From NCBI GenBank assembly GCA_027214125.1, contig JAPWHF010000009.1, positions 1-64,000 on the forward strand: a DNA stretch of 64,000 nt, in the 5' to 3' direction. A model generated the notes under the pieces. That model was not told the origin of the DNA. It saw nothing but the letters and a program-made list of their open reading frames with translations, and ran no database searches. The DNA comes from Zoogloeaceae bacterium G21618-S1. Its GTDB lineage: Bacteria; Pseudomonadota; Gammaproteobacteria; Burkholderiales; Rhodocyclaceae. Positions 33,409-41,299 of the stretch are shown here, in pieces (the stretch's first letter is position 1; the number at the start of each line of letters is the position of its first letter). The translations under genes and the position numbers were made by a program.

Positions 33409-36360
33409 ATGGATTCACACGACAAGCCTGCCGACCTCCAAGCCACGCCGTCCACGGCAAAACGCCTGCTGCACCGCTCACTGGCGCTGGCAGGCTTGGC
33501 CTTGGCTGTTTTGCTGGCGCTGTCCGGAAAGTGGTGGCTCGCCCGAGGCAGTGAAACCGTCGCGGCGACACGCCCCCCCGACGCCCTGCCGGCAATGAAC
33601 GACGCGACGGGCTGGATCGGCCTGGCCCTGCTGGTGGCGGTGCTCTGCGCTGTGCTCACCCTCGCCTTCCGCTCGATTCGCAACTACCGCTTTGCGGTCG
33701 ACTTTGCACATCGGGCGACTGCCGTCACCGAGTTCAATCAGCGCCGGCTGATGGATTTTGTCGAGCTCTCGAGCGACTGGCTTTGGGAGACCGACGTTGA
33801 ACACCGTTTCACGCTGATGAGCGAAGGCATGCGCAGCATGGCCAACATGGACAGTGGCGAGTTTGTCGGGGCGCTTCTGTGGGAGCTGCCTTTCAACAAC
33901 ATGGACGCCGGCCGCTGGTCAGACCACCAACAGCGCGTTTCAAAGCACGAACCCTTTACGCTCTTGCTGTCACGCCATGACCTCTCCGGCGCACTTCGAC
34001 ATCTCGAATTCGTTGGCAAACCACTGTTTCGACATGGCAGCTTCGAGGGCTATCGGGGTGTTGGTCGCGATCTCACCCAACGCATCAACGCCGAGCGCGA
34101 ACTGCGAGAGAGCGAAGAGCGTTTTCGCACGCTGGTCGAAGGCTCCTTCGACTGGTTCTGGGAACAGGACACGCAGTTCCGCTTCACGCGTCTGGTCACC
34201 AGCCCGCGCAACGAGCACATATTCGATCTTGAAAACGTTATCGGAAAAACACGCTGGGAGCTGGCCGGTGCCACCGGCGCGGAACCGCACTGGAAGGCAC
34301 ATGTGCACGTGTGCGAGCAGCGCGAAGCCTTTGTCGATTTTGTCTATGCGCGACAATCGGCCGACGGAAAGACCAATTGGTTTTCCGTGACCGGAAGGCC
34401 CTATTACGATGATGCCGGTCGTTTCAGCGGCTATCGCGGCGTTGCACGCGACATCACCACCGAACGAAATATTCAGCTCGCGCTGGCCACCAGTGAAGCA
34501 CGCTATCGCAACACGTTCGAACACGCCCCGGTCGGCATCATCACACTCGACGCCGAAGGCCGGCGACAGAGCGTCAATGCGGCCTTCGCGCACATGCTGG
34601 GCTATCCGAGGCGCGCGCTGCTCGGTCGCGACTTTCGCACATTCACCCATCCGGACGACCAGGCCGCCGACGATCAGGCCTATCGCGCCTTTGTCAGCGG
34701 AAAAATCTCATCGCACCAGGGCGAGAAACGATACGTCCATCAGGACGGGCATACGGTGTGGGCGCATATCTCGGTCACCGCCTTGCGTGATGATCACGGT
34801 GACCTCAAGGGTTTTATCACCATTATCGAAGACATCACCGCCCGCATCATCGCCCAGCGCGAACAACGCGCCGCCGAGAGCCGCTACCGACGCCTCGTCG
34901 ACGTCACGCCAGACGGTATCATCGTGCATCGCGACGACCGGATACTCTTCGCCAATGCGGCAGCAACACAGATCTTTGGCGCACCAACGACTGCGGTCTT
35001 GCTCGACACCCCACTGAGCCGTTTCTTTGAAAACCCCCCAACCAAGCACAATCGACAGGCGCTTGCACTGGCCAGCCGCTTGCAGGCGGGCCAGACCCTG
35101 CCGCGCGCGCAGTGCCGGTTCCAGGGGCTGAATGGCACCAAGGTCGAAGTCGAATCAACCGGCGTGGTTGTCGACTTCGAAGGTGGCCCGGCAACACTCC
35201 GCGTAATTCGCGACATCTCCGATCGTGTGCAGGCCGAGCGCGCCCTGCAGGAAAGCCGTACCCGCTATCAAGAGGTCGTGGAGTCGGTCAATGAAGTCAT
35301 TTTCCAGACCGATCTCGAAGGCGTTTTTACCTTCCTCAATCCCGCCTGGATGCAGATCTCCGGCTACACCATTGACAGCAGCGTCGGCCGGCCTTTGGCG
35401 TCCTTCCTGCACCCGGACGATCGCGGACGCGCGCGCCTGCTGTTCAATCGACTCAACACCGGCGCCGCCCACGACGAAATCATGGAGCTGAGGGTCCGCA
35501 CCACCGAAGGCGAAATCCGCTGGCTCGAAGCCCACGCACGGCAGATGATCCGCCCCGGCGGCAGCGCCATCGGCATCATGGGCTCGCTCGACGACATCAC
35601 GACCCGCAAAGTGGCGGAGCTGACGCTCAAGAACGTCAATATGGAACTCGAAGCGCGCGTGCGGGCACGCACCGCCGAACTCGAAGCCTCCAATCGAGAA
35701 CTGGAAGCCTTCTCGTATTCGGTGTCACACGATCTGAGAGCGCCCCTGCGCGCCATTGAAGGCTTTGCGAGCATTCTGCAAGAAGACATGGCGGAGCGGC
35801 TCGACGCCACCTCAGGCGCCTACCTCGCGCGCATTCGCGCGGCAACCCTCCGAATGGCGCATCTGATTGACGACCTGATCGAACTGGCCCGCCTCACACG
35901 CCTGACACTGCGCCGCGAAAACATCGATCTCAGCCAGCTGGTTGAAGAACTGATTGTCGACATGCGCCACGAGTCGCCCGAACGCGTCGTTGAAATGGAC
36001 ATCACTCCCGGCCTGACCGCCCATGCCGACCGCGCGCTGATGCGCGTCGTGCTCGAAAACCTGCTGCGCAATGCCTGGAAATTCTCGGCCGCCCAGGCGG
36101 TCACCCAAATTGCCTTTTTCGCTACCCGCGATGATGAAGAAGTCATGTTCTGTATTGCCGACAACGGTGTCGGTTTCGACATGGCCTACGCCGACAAGCT
36201 GTTTCAACCCTTCAACCGGCTCCATGTCACCAGCGAATACGCCGGCTCGGGCATCGGCCTGGCCACGGTGGCACGCATCATCCAGCGCCATGGCGGCCAG
36301 ATCCGGGCCGAATCCGCCCCCGGCGAAGGCGCACGGTTCAGCTTCTCGATCGGCCATTGA
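33409..36360 (+). CDS. Membrane-bound multi-PAS sensor histidine kinase
   Basis: A 983-residue kinase counted from the ATG at 33409. The frame stays open to an ATG at 33337, but those 24 extra codons have low GC at third positions. Two membrane helices flank a short periplasmic loop (about residues 22-42 and 65-85). Five PAS-like domains follow, beginning near VELSSDWLWETD, VEGSFDWFWEQD, FEHAPVGIITLD, VDVTPDGIIVHRD and VESVNEVIFQTD, some with PAC tails. The catalytic part has the H-box SYSVSHDLRAPLRA (His codon at 35728), N-box LENLLRNAWKFS, G1 IADNGVGFD, and G2 SGIGLATVARI. The H-box resembles phytochrome-type kinases. No response regulator is adjacent. The signal is unknown. Confidence 0.9.
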   Translation: MDSHDKPADLQATPSTAKRLLHRSLALAGLALAVLLALSGKWWLARGSETVAATRPPDALPAMNDATGWIGLALLVAVLCAVLTLAFRSIRNYRFAVDFAHRATAVTEFNQRRLMDFVELSSDWLWETDVEHRFTLMSEGMRSMANMDSGEFVGALLWELPFNNMDAGRWSDHQQRVSKHEPFTLLLSRHDLSGALRHLEFVGKPLFRHGSFEGYRGVGRDLTQRINAERELRESEERFRTLVEGSFDWFWEQDTQFRFTRLVTSPRNEHIFDLENVIGKTRWELAGATGAEPHWKAHVHVCEQREAFVDFVYARQSADGKTNWFSVTGRPYYDDAGRFSGYRGVARDITTERNIQLALATSEARYRNTFEHAPVGIITLDAEGRRQSVNAAFAHMLGYPRRALLGRDFRTFTHPDDQAADDQAYRAFVSGKISSHQGEKRYVHQDGHTVWAHISVTALRDDHGDLKGFITIIEDITARIIAQREQRAAESRYRRLVDVTPDGIIVHRDDRILFANAAATQIFGAPTTAVLLDTPLSRFFENPPTKHNRQALALASRLQAGQTLPRAQCRFQGLNGTKVEVESTGVVVDFEGGPATLRVIRDISDRVQAERALQESRTRYQEVVESVNEVIFQTDLEGVFTFLNPAWMQISGYTIDSSVGRPLASFLHPDDRGRARLLFNRLNTGAAHDEIMELRVRTTEGEIRWLEAHARQMIRPGGSAIGIMGSLDDITTRKVAELTLKNVNMELEARVRARTAELEASNRELEAFSYSVSHDLRAPLRAIEGFASILQEDMAERLDATSGAYLARIRAATLRMAHLIDDLIELARLTRLTLRRENIDLSQLVEELIVDMRHESPERVVEMDITPGLTAHADRALMRVVLENLLRNAWKFSAAQAVTQIAFFATRDDEEVMFCIADNGVGFDMAYADKLFQPFNRLHVTSEYAGSGIGLATVARIIQRHGGQIRAESAPGEGARFSFSIGH

Positions 36361-36611
36361 GCGCCGGCTTTCCGTGCGTGCGCAAATCGCGCATCGACAC
36401 ACCACTACTCGCCACACCACTTTGCAGCGAGAAGACGACACCGTCCGCCAAACATTCCTCAAACAATCTGCAAACTGAGCCGTTGTAAAACTGATCTGTG
36501 TCAGAATGAGCTATGCTGCACTGCACTATGTTTCAGTATTCGCTCCCCGACAGATTCCTCGGTGTCCGCGAACGCGTTGATATCGGATGTCATTGAGTAC
36601 GGACTACGACG

Positions 36612-39299
36612 ATGAAAGAAAAGCACTATCTCACCCCGCTCTTCGAGCCCAAATCTGTTGGCGTCATTGGCGCCAGCGAGCGCGAAGCTGCGATCGGCGG
36701 CGTGCTGATCCGCAACATGCTCGACGCCGGTTTCAAGGGCAAGATCTTCGCCATCAACCCCAAGCACGACAAGGTGCATGGGGTGAAGTGCTACAAGAGC
36801 GTTGAAGATGTCCCGCTGCGCCTCGACATGGTGGTTATCGCCACCGCAGCGCAAAAAGTGCCTGCCATCATCGACAGCTGCGGTCGTGCCGGCGTCAAAG
36901 CCGCCATCGTCCTGTCTGCTGGCTTCTCGGAGACCGGTCCGCGCGGTGCCGCACTTGAGCGTTCGGTGATGGATACCGCCCGCCGACACAAGATCCGTCT
37001 GCTCGGCCCGAACTGCCTCGGCATCATGCGGCCGGATCTCGGCCTCAACGCCACCTTTGCCCACGGTCGCGCCCTGCCCGGCTCGATCGGCCTGATTTCG
37101 CAGTCCGGCGCGCTGTGCACCGCGATTCTCGACTGGGCACGACCGAACAACGTGGGCTTCTCGGCCGTGGTATCGCTGGGTTCGTCCCGCGACGTCGATT
37201 TTGGCGAAGCCCTCGAATTCATGATTTCGGACCCGCGTACCGAAAGCATTTTTCTGTACGTCGAAGGTCTGCGCGATGCGCGCCGCTTCATGAGTGCCCT
37301 GCGCGGCGCGGCCCGCGTCAAGCCGGTGCTACTGATCAAGGTCGGTCGCCACCCCGAGGCCTCCAAGGCGGTGCTCAGCCATACTGGCGCTCAGGTAGGC
37401 GATGACGCCGTTTTCGATGCCGCGATTCGCCGTGCCGGCGTGATCCGCCTGTACAGCCTGGGCCAACTCTTTGCCGCGGCAAACGCCTTGTTCTCGCACT
37501 TCCGTCCCCGCGGCAATCGTCTGGCGATCATCACCAACGGTGGCGGTCCTGGCGTGATGGCCGCCGACCGGGCGCTGGATCTAGGCATCCCCCTGGCGCA
37601 GTTGTCCGACGCCACGATGACCAAGCTCAACGCGTGCCTGCCGGCCACCTGGTCGCACGGCAACCCGATCGACCTGCTTGGCGACGCCGATGTCGACCGC
37701 TACCGTGGCGCCATCAAGGCGGTGCTCGAAGGCCCGAACGTCGACGGCGTACTGGTGATGCTCACCCCGCAAGCCATGACCAAGGCAACCGATGTTGCCA
37801 AAGCCCTGATCGAAGAAGAGCGCAGCGCCGACAAGCCGGTAGTGACCTGTTTCATGGGCGAAGAACAGGTCGGTGAGGCGCGCAAGCTCTTCGAAGCCGC
37901 AGGCATCCCGACCTTCCGCACGCCCGAACCGGCAGTCGAGCTCTTCAGCCATATCTCGGCCTACTACCGCAACCAGAAACTGCTCGCGCAAACCCCGGCC
38001 TCCTTGTCGCAGAGCAACCCGCCGTCGATCGAAAGCGCCCGACTGGTCATCGAAACCGCCCTCAACGAGCGCCGCAAAGTGCTCAACGAGATGGAATCGA
38101 AAGCCATTCTCGCCGCCTTCCGCATTCCCATCGCACAAACCGTGGTTGCCCGCTCGGCCACCGAAGCCATGGTGCTGGCCGAAGAAATCGGCCTGCCGGT
38201 GGTGATGAAGATCGACTCGCTCGATATCACCCACAAGTCCGACGTGGGCGGTGTGCGCCTCAACCTCACCAGCCTGGCGGCCGTGCGTACGGCCTATCAG
38301 GAAATTCTCGAGGGGGTGCGCCGCACCCATCCGAACGCCAGCATCAACGGCATCGCGATTGAGCCAATGGTCATCAAGCGCAATGGCCGCGAGCTGATGG
38401 TCGGCGTGCGACGCGATCCGGTGTTCGGCCCGATCATCACCTTCGGTGAAGGTGGTACCCGCGTCGAAGTCCAAAAAGACCGCGCCATCGCCTTGCCGCC
38501 GCTCAACTCCTATCTGGCCCGCGACCTGATCCGTTCAACGCGCGTGTCGGCCTATCTGGACGAGTTTCGCAACATGCCACCGATCAACATGGAGGCGCTG
38601 GAAATGGTGTTGCTGCGCGTCTCCGAAATGGTGTGCGAGTTGCCATGGCTCAAGGAGCTCGACATTAACCCGCTGATTGTCGACGAGGACGGCGCGGTCG
38701 CCGTGGATGCGCGCATCGTGGCCGACAATGTCTCGCCGACCGCTGATCGCTACGATCACATGGCGATCCACCCGTACCCCCAGCACCTGACCACGCACTG
38801 GACGCTGCCCGACGGCACCGATGTCACCATCCGCGCCATCAAACCGGAAGACGCCGATCTCGAAGTCAATTTCGTGCGCAAACTGTCGGCCGAAACCAAG
38901 TACTTCCGCTTCATGAACACCATGCGCGAGTTGCCGCCCGCCATGGTCGTGCGCCTGACGCAGATCGACTACGACCGCGAAATGGCCTTTGTTGCCACCG
39001 TCGCCAACGAAGGCCAGGAAACCGAGATCGGCGTCTGCCGTTACGCAGTGAATCCGGATGGAGAGTCCTGCGAATTCGCGGTGGTCGTGGCCGACGATTG
39101 GCAACACCGTGGCCTGGCTCGCCGGTTGATGGGCGTACTCATTGAAACCGCACGCAACCGCGGTCTGGTCTACATGAACGGTGTCTTCCTCGCCAATAAC
39201 GACCGCATGCTGCGCTTCGTGCAAAGCCTCGGCTTCGTTCTATCAAGCGATCCGGACGACAGCACCGTCAAACTCGGTGTTCTCCCGCTACAAGACTGA
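36612..39299 (+). CDS. ADP-forming acyl-CoA synthetase fused to GNAT acetyltransferase (Pat/AcsA-like)
   Basis: An 895-residue cytoplasmic protein. Domains run in order: CoA-binding Rossmann (FEPKSVGVIGASEREAAIGG, residues ~10-130), two succinyl-CoA-ligase-like domains with the active-site His in KAVLSHTGAQVGDD, an ATP-grasp domain (about 490-700), and a C-terminal GNAT domain (about 730-890) with the acetyl-CoA site near DDWQHRGLARRLMG. The architecture matches YfiQ/Pat protein lysine acetyltransferases of enteric bacteria. In those enzymes the synthetase part is usually inactive. Here the catalytic His is retained, so ligase activity cannot be excluded. A likely role is acetylation of metabolic enzymes such as acetyl-CoA synthetase. 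Confidence 0.9.
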   Translation: MKEKHYLTPLFEPKSVGVIGASEREAAIGGVLIRNMLDAGFKGKIFAINPKHDKVHGVKCYKSVEDVPLRLDMVVIATAAQKVPAIIDSCGRAGVKAAIVLSAGFSETGPRGAALERSVMDTARRHKIRLLGPNCLGIMRPDLGLNATFAHGRALPGSIGLISQSGALCTAILDWARPNNVGFSAVVSLGSSRDVDFGEALEFMISDPRTESIFLYVEGLRDARRFMSALRGAARVKPVLLIKVGRHPEASKAVLSHTGAQVGDDAVFDAAIRRAGVIRLYSLGQLFAAANALFSHFRPRGNRLAIITNGGGPGVMAADRALDLGIPLAQLSDATMTKLNACLPATWSHGNPIDLLGDADVDRYRGAIKAVLEGPNVDGVLVMLTPQAMTKATDVAKALIEEERSADKPVVTCFMGEEQVGEARKLFEAAGIPTFRTPEPAVELFSHISAYYRNQKLLAQTPASLSQSNPPSIESARLVIETALNERRKVLNEMESKAILAAFRIPIAQTVVARSATEAMVLAEEIGLPVVMKIDSLDITHKSDVGGVRLNLTSLAAVRTAYQEILEGVRRTHPNASINGIAIEPMVIKRNGRELMVGVRRDPVFGPIITFGEGGTRVEVQKDRAIALPPLNSYLARDLIRSTRVSAYLDEFRNMPPINMEALEMVLLRVSEMVCELPWLKELDINPLIVDEDGAVAVDARIVADNVSPTADRYDHMAIHPYPQHLTTHWTLPDGTDVTIRAIKPEDADLEVNFVRKLSAETKYFRFMNTMRELPPAMVVRLTQIDYDREMAFVATVANEGQETEIGVCRYAVNPDGESCEFAVVVADDWQHRGLARRLMGVLIETARNRGLVYMNGVFLANNDRMLRFVQSLGFVLSSDPDDSTVKLGVLPLQD

Positions 39300-39314
39300 G
39301 TGGCGCACAAGGCT

Positions 39315-39348
39315 ACAATGACGCCTCCATCCCCGGAGGCGCCATTGT
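39315..39348 (+). promoter_or_regulatory. Hairpin covering the tag ribosome-binding site, with a tiny leader ORF
   Basis: Arms ACAATGACGCCTCC (39315-39328) and GGAGGCGCCATTGT (39335-39348) pair over 13 of 14 positions around a 6-base loop. The 3' arm contains the GGAGG ribosome-binding site and the first two bases of the tag GTG start. The 5' arm holds an ATG (39318) that opens a 10-codon ORF, whose TGA (39348-39350) overlaps the GTG. There is no T-run, so this is not an intrinsic terminator. TACAAT at 39314-39319 could alternatively be a -10 box. Confidence 0.6.
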
Positions 39349-39940
39349 GACTGACACGCACGCTCCCACCGACCGCTGCCCCTGGTGCGGTGATGAACCA
39401 CTCTACGTGGCTTACCACGACGAAGAATGGGGCGTTCCGCAGCATGACGACCCGATGCTATTCGAGATGCTGACGCTCGAAGGCGCGCAGGCGGGTCTGT
39501 CGTGGTGGACGGTGCTGCAAAAACGCGCGGGCTACCGGCGCGCCTTCGACAACTTCGACGTAGCGCGCATTGCCACCTACACCGACGACGATGTGGCCCG
39601 TTTGGTGGCCGATGCCGGCATCATTCGCCATGCGGGCAAGATTCGCGCAACCATCGGCAACGCCCGCGCCTTTCTCGAATTGCAGGCGCGAGAAGGCAGT
39701 TTCGACCGCTGGCTATGGCAATTTGTCGACGGCCATCCACAGATCAACCGGTGGCAGACCCTGGCCGAGGTGCCGGGTAAAACACCTTTGTCCGACACCC
39801 TCAGCCGCGAGCTCAAACGCCACGGCTTCAAGTTTGTCGGCTCCACCATCTGCTATGCCTTCGCGCAGGCCACCGGGATGGTGAACGACCATTTGCTCAG
39901 TTGCCCCCAGCATCCCGATCACGCCGCGCAATCACGTTAA
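39347..39940 (+). CDS. tag: DNA-3-methyladenine glycosylase I
   Basis: A 197-residue base-excision-repair enzyme that removes 3-methyladenine from alkylated DNA. It shows the Tag family zinc site pieces (RCPWCG near the N-terminus, YHDEEWGVP, and CPQHPDH at the C-terminus). It also has the conserved LEGAQAGLSWWTVLQKR helix-hairpin region and the VGSTICYAFAQATGMVNDH segment. The start is a GTG seven bases after a perfect GGAGG, both within a strong hairpin. Length is close to E. coli Tag (187). Confidence 0.94.
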   Translation: MTDTHAPTDRCPWCGDEPLYVAYHDEEWGVPQHDDPMLFEMLTLEGAQAGLSWWTVLQKRAGYRRAFDNFDVARIATYTDDDVARLVADAGIIRHAGKIRATIGNARAFLELQAREGSFDRWLWQFVDGHPQINRWQTLAEVPGKTPLSDTLSRELKRHGFKFVGSTICYAFAQATGMVNDHLLSCPQHPDHAAQSR

Positions 39941-39943
39941 AAA

Positions 39944-40795
39944 ATGAAATCAACTATTTCCACTGAAACATTTCACGGCCAGCCGGTCATTCAGGTCCGC
40001 ACGGCTGAGGGCGCAGAAGCGACCGTCAGCCTTTTTGGCGGCCACGTACTGCACTGGCAACCGGCAGGTGGCCGGCCCTGGCTCTATCTCAGCGAGCAAG
40101 CGGTATTTGACGGCCGCACTGCCATCCGCGGCGGCGCGCCGGTGTGCTTCCCACAGTTTGCCGCGCGCGGCCCACTGCCACGCCACGGCCTGGTCCGCAC
40201 CCGCCCCTGGCGGCTCCTCAACCAACGCGAAGTCGACGGGCAAGTCATGCTCGCGCTCGGCGTCGACAGCGACGACGCATCGCTGAGCGTGTGGCCCTAT
40301 CTGTTCTCGCTGGAATTGACTGTCAACATTGGTGGCAACCGGCTGGACCTGGAGCTGGAAGTCACTAATACCGGATCCGACGCACTCGAATTCACCGCCG
40401 CGCTTCACACCTATTTTCGGGTGGGCGAGGTCGAACTGGCTGAACTCCATGGGCTGAAAGGCCTGCACTACACCGACCAGTGCGACGGCGGCGCGCGCAA
40501 GACCGATCCCATGCCGATGCTGCAGATCGACGACCCCATCGACCGCATCTATCACGACGTGCGCCGCCCGCTGGTACTCGACGATGGCGGCCGGGCGCTG
40601 CAGATTGATCAGGAAAACTTTAGCGATGTGGTGGTCTGGAACCCGTGGGAAGCAGGCGCCGCGGCCATGGCCGACATGCCCAACAAAGACTTCCGGCGCA
40701 TGCTTTGTATCGAAGCGGCGGCGGTCAAAACACCGATCACCCTGGCCGCCGATGCGCAGTGGTGGGGCCGCCAGAGTCTGCTCGTTGGTGGCTAA
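39944..40795 (+). CDS. D-hexose-6-phosphate mutarotase (YeaD family)
   Basis: A 283-residue aldose-1-epimerase-fold protein that interconverts alpha and beta anomers of hexose 6-phosphates. Typical segments are the VSLFGGHVLHWQPAGGRPWLYLSE opening (residues ~26-49, catalytic histidines in this region), IRGGAPVCFPQFAARG, ALHTYFRVGEV and FSDVVVWNPWEAGA near the end. Length matches YeaD (294). It starts three bases after the tag stop. Its stop overlaps the convergent downstream gene by four bases. Confidence 0.9.
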   Translation: MKSTISTETFHGQPVIQVRTAEGAEATVSLFGGHVLHWQPAGGRPWLYLSEQAVFDGRTAIRGGAPVCFPQFAARGPLPRHGLVRTRPWRLLNQREVDGQVMLALGVDSDDASLSVWPYLFSLELTVNIGGNRLDLELEVTNTGSDALEFTAALHTYFRVGEVELAELHGLKGLHYTDQCDGGARKTDPMPMLQIDDPIDRIYHDVRRPLVLDDGGRALQIDQENFSDVVVWNPWEAGAAAMADMPNKDFRRMLCIEAAAVKTPITLAADAQWWGRQSLLVGG

Positions 40796-41181
40796 TTTGG
40801 CCGTGGCGCAGCCAACAGTTCGCCATTAATGCGCACTTGTGCGCGCTCCGAGCCATCGAGCTTCTCGCCCAGCGGATGGACGCTGAGCTCACCGCCATCA
40901 AGGATCTCCTGCAGCCGCTGACGGGCCAGCTCACCGCGATCATCCACCACCGGGGTATCGAGAATGTATTGCTGGCCACCGTAGAAAAAACTGCGACCAT
41001 CGATTGCGTAGGCACGCACCGGCGGCAGGGGCGCCACGCTGCCGTCACCCTCGGGGATGCGAACGGTGCCCAAGCGCGACGGATCAACCACCGCCGCGGC
41101 AGGATTGGCCGCCAAGGCAGCGCCCTGCGCCAGCACCAGGGTCATCAACAGCACACCGCTTGAACGAAACACAAACATCAT
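40792..41181 (-). CDS. Hypothetical exported protein, possible SNase-like fold
   Basis: A 129-residue protein counted from the double ATG at 41181. It has a clear signal peptide (MMFVFRSSGVLLMTLVLAQG, then ALAA, cleavage near residue 22), so it is periplasmic or secreted. The mature part begins with a Pro-rich linker. It ends in a pattern (GGQQYILDTPV, RQRLQEILDGGELSVHPLG, then ERAQVRINGELL) that recalls the OB-fold of staphylococcal-nuclease-like proteins. The catalytic Arg/Asp/Glu residues are not evident and the domain looks short, so nuclease activity is doubtful. The stop overlaps the mutarotase stop in convergent orientation. Confidence 0.6.
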   Translation of the reverse strand: MMFVFRSSGVLLMTLVLAQGAALAANPAAAVVDPSRLGTVRIPEGDGSVAPLPPVRAYAIDGRSFFYGGQQYILDTPVVDDRGELARQRLQEILDGGELSVHPLGEKLDGSERAQVRINGELLAAPRPN

Positions 41182-41299
41182 CGACAGGTCACGCAAGAGA
41201 AACAAGAGCGTCAAATTGTATCCCGACTCCCCGACCGGCGCTTGCCGCCGAGCCTCCGCTTCTTCACACTAGCCCGTTTTTCAAAACGCCAAAGCGCCC

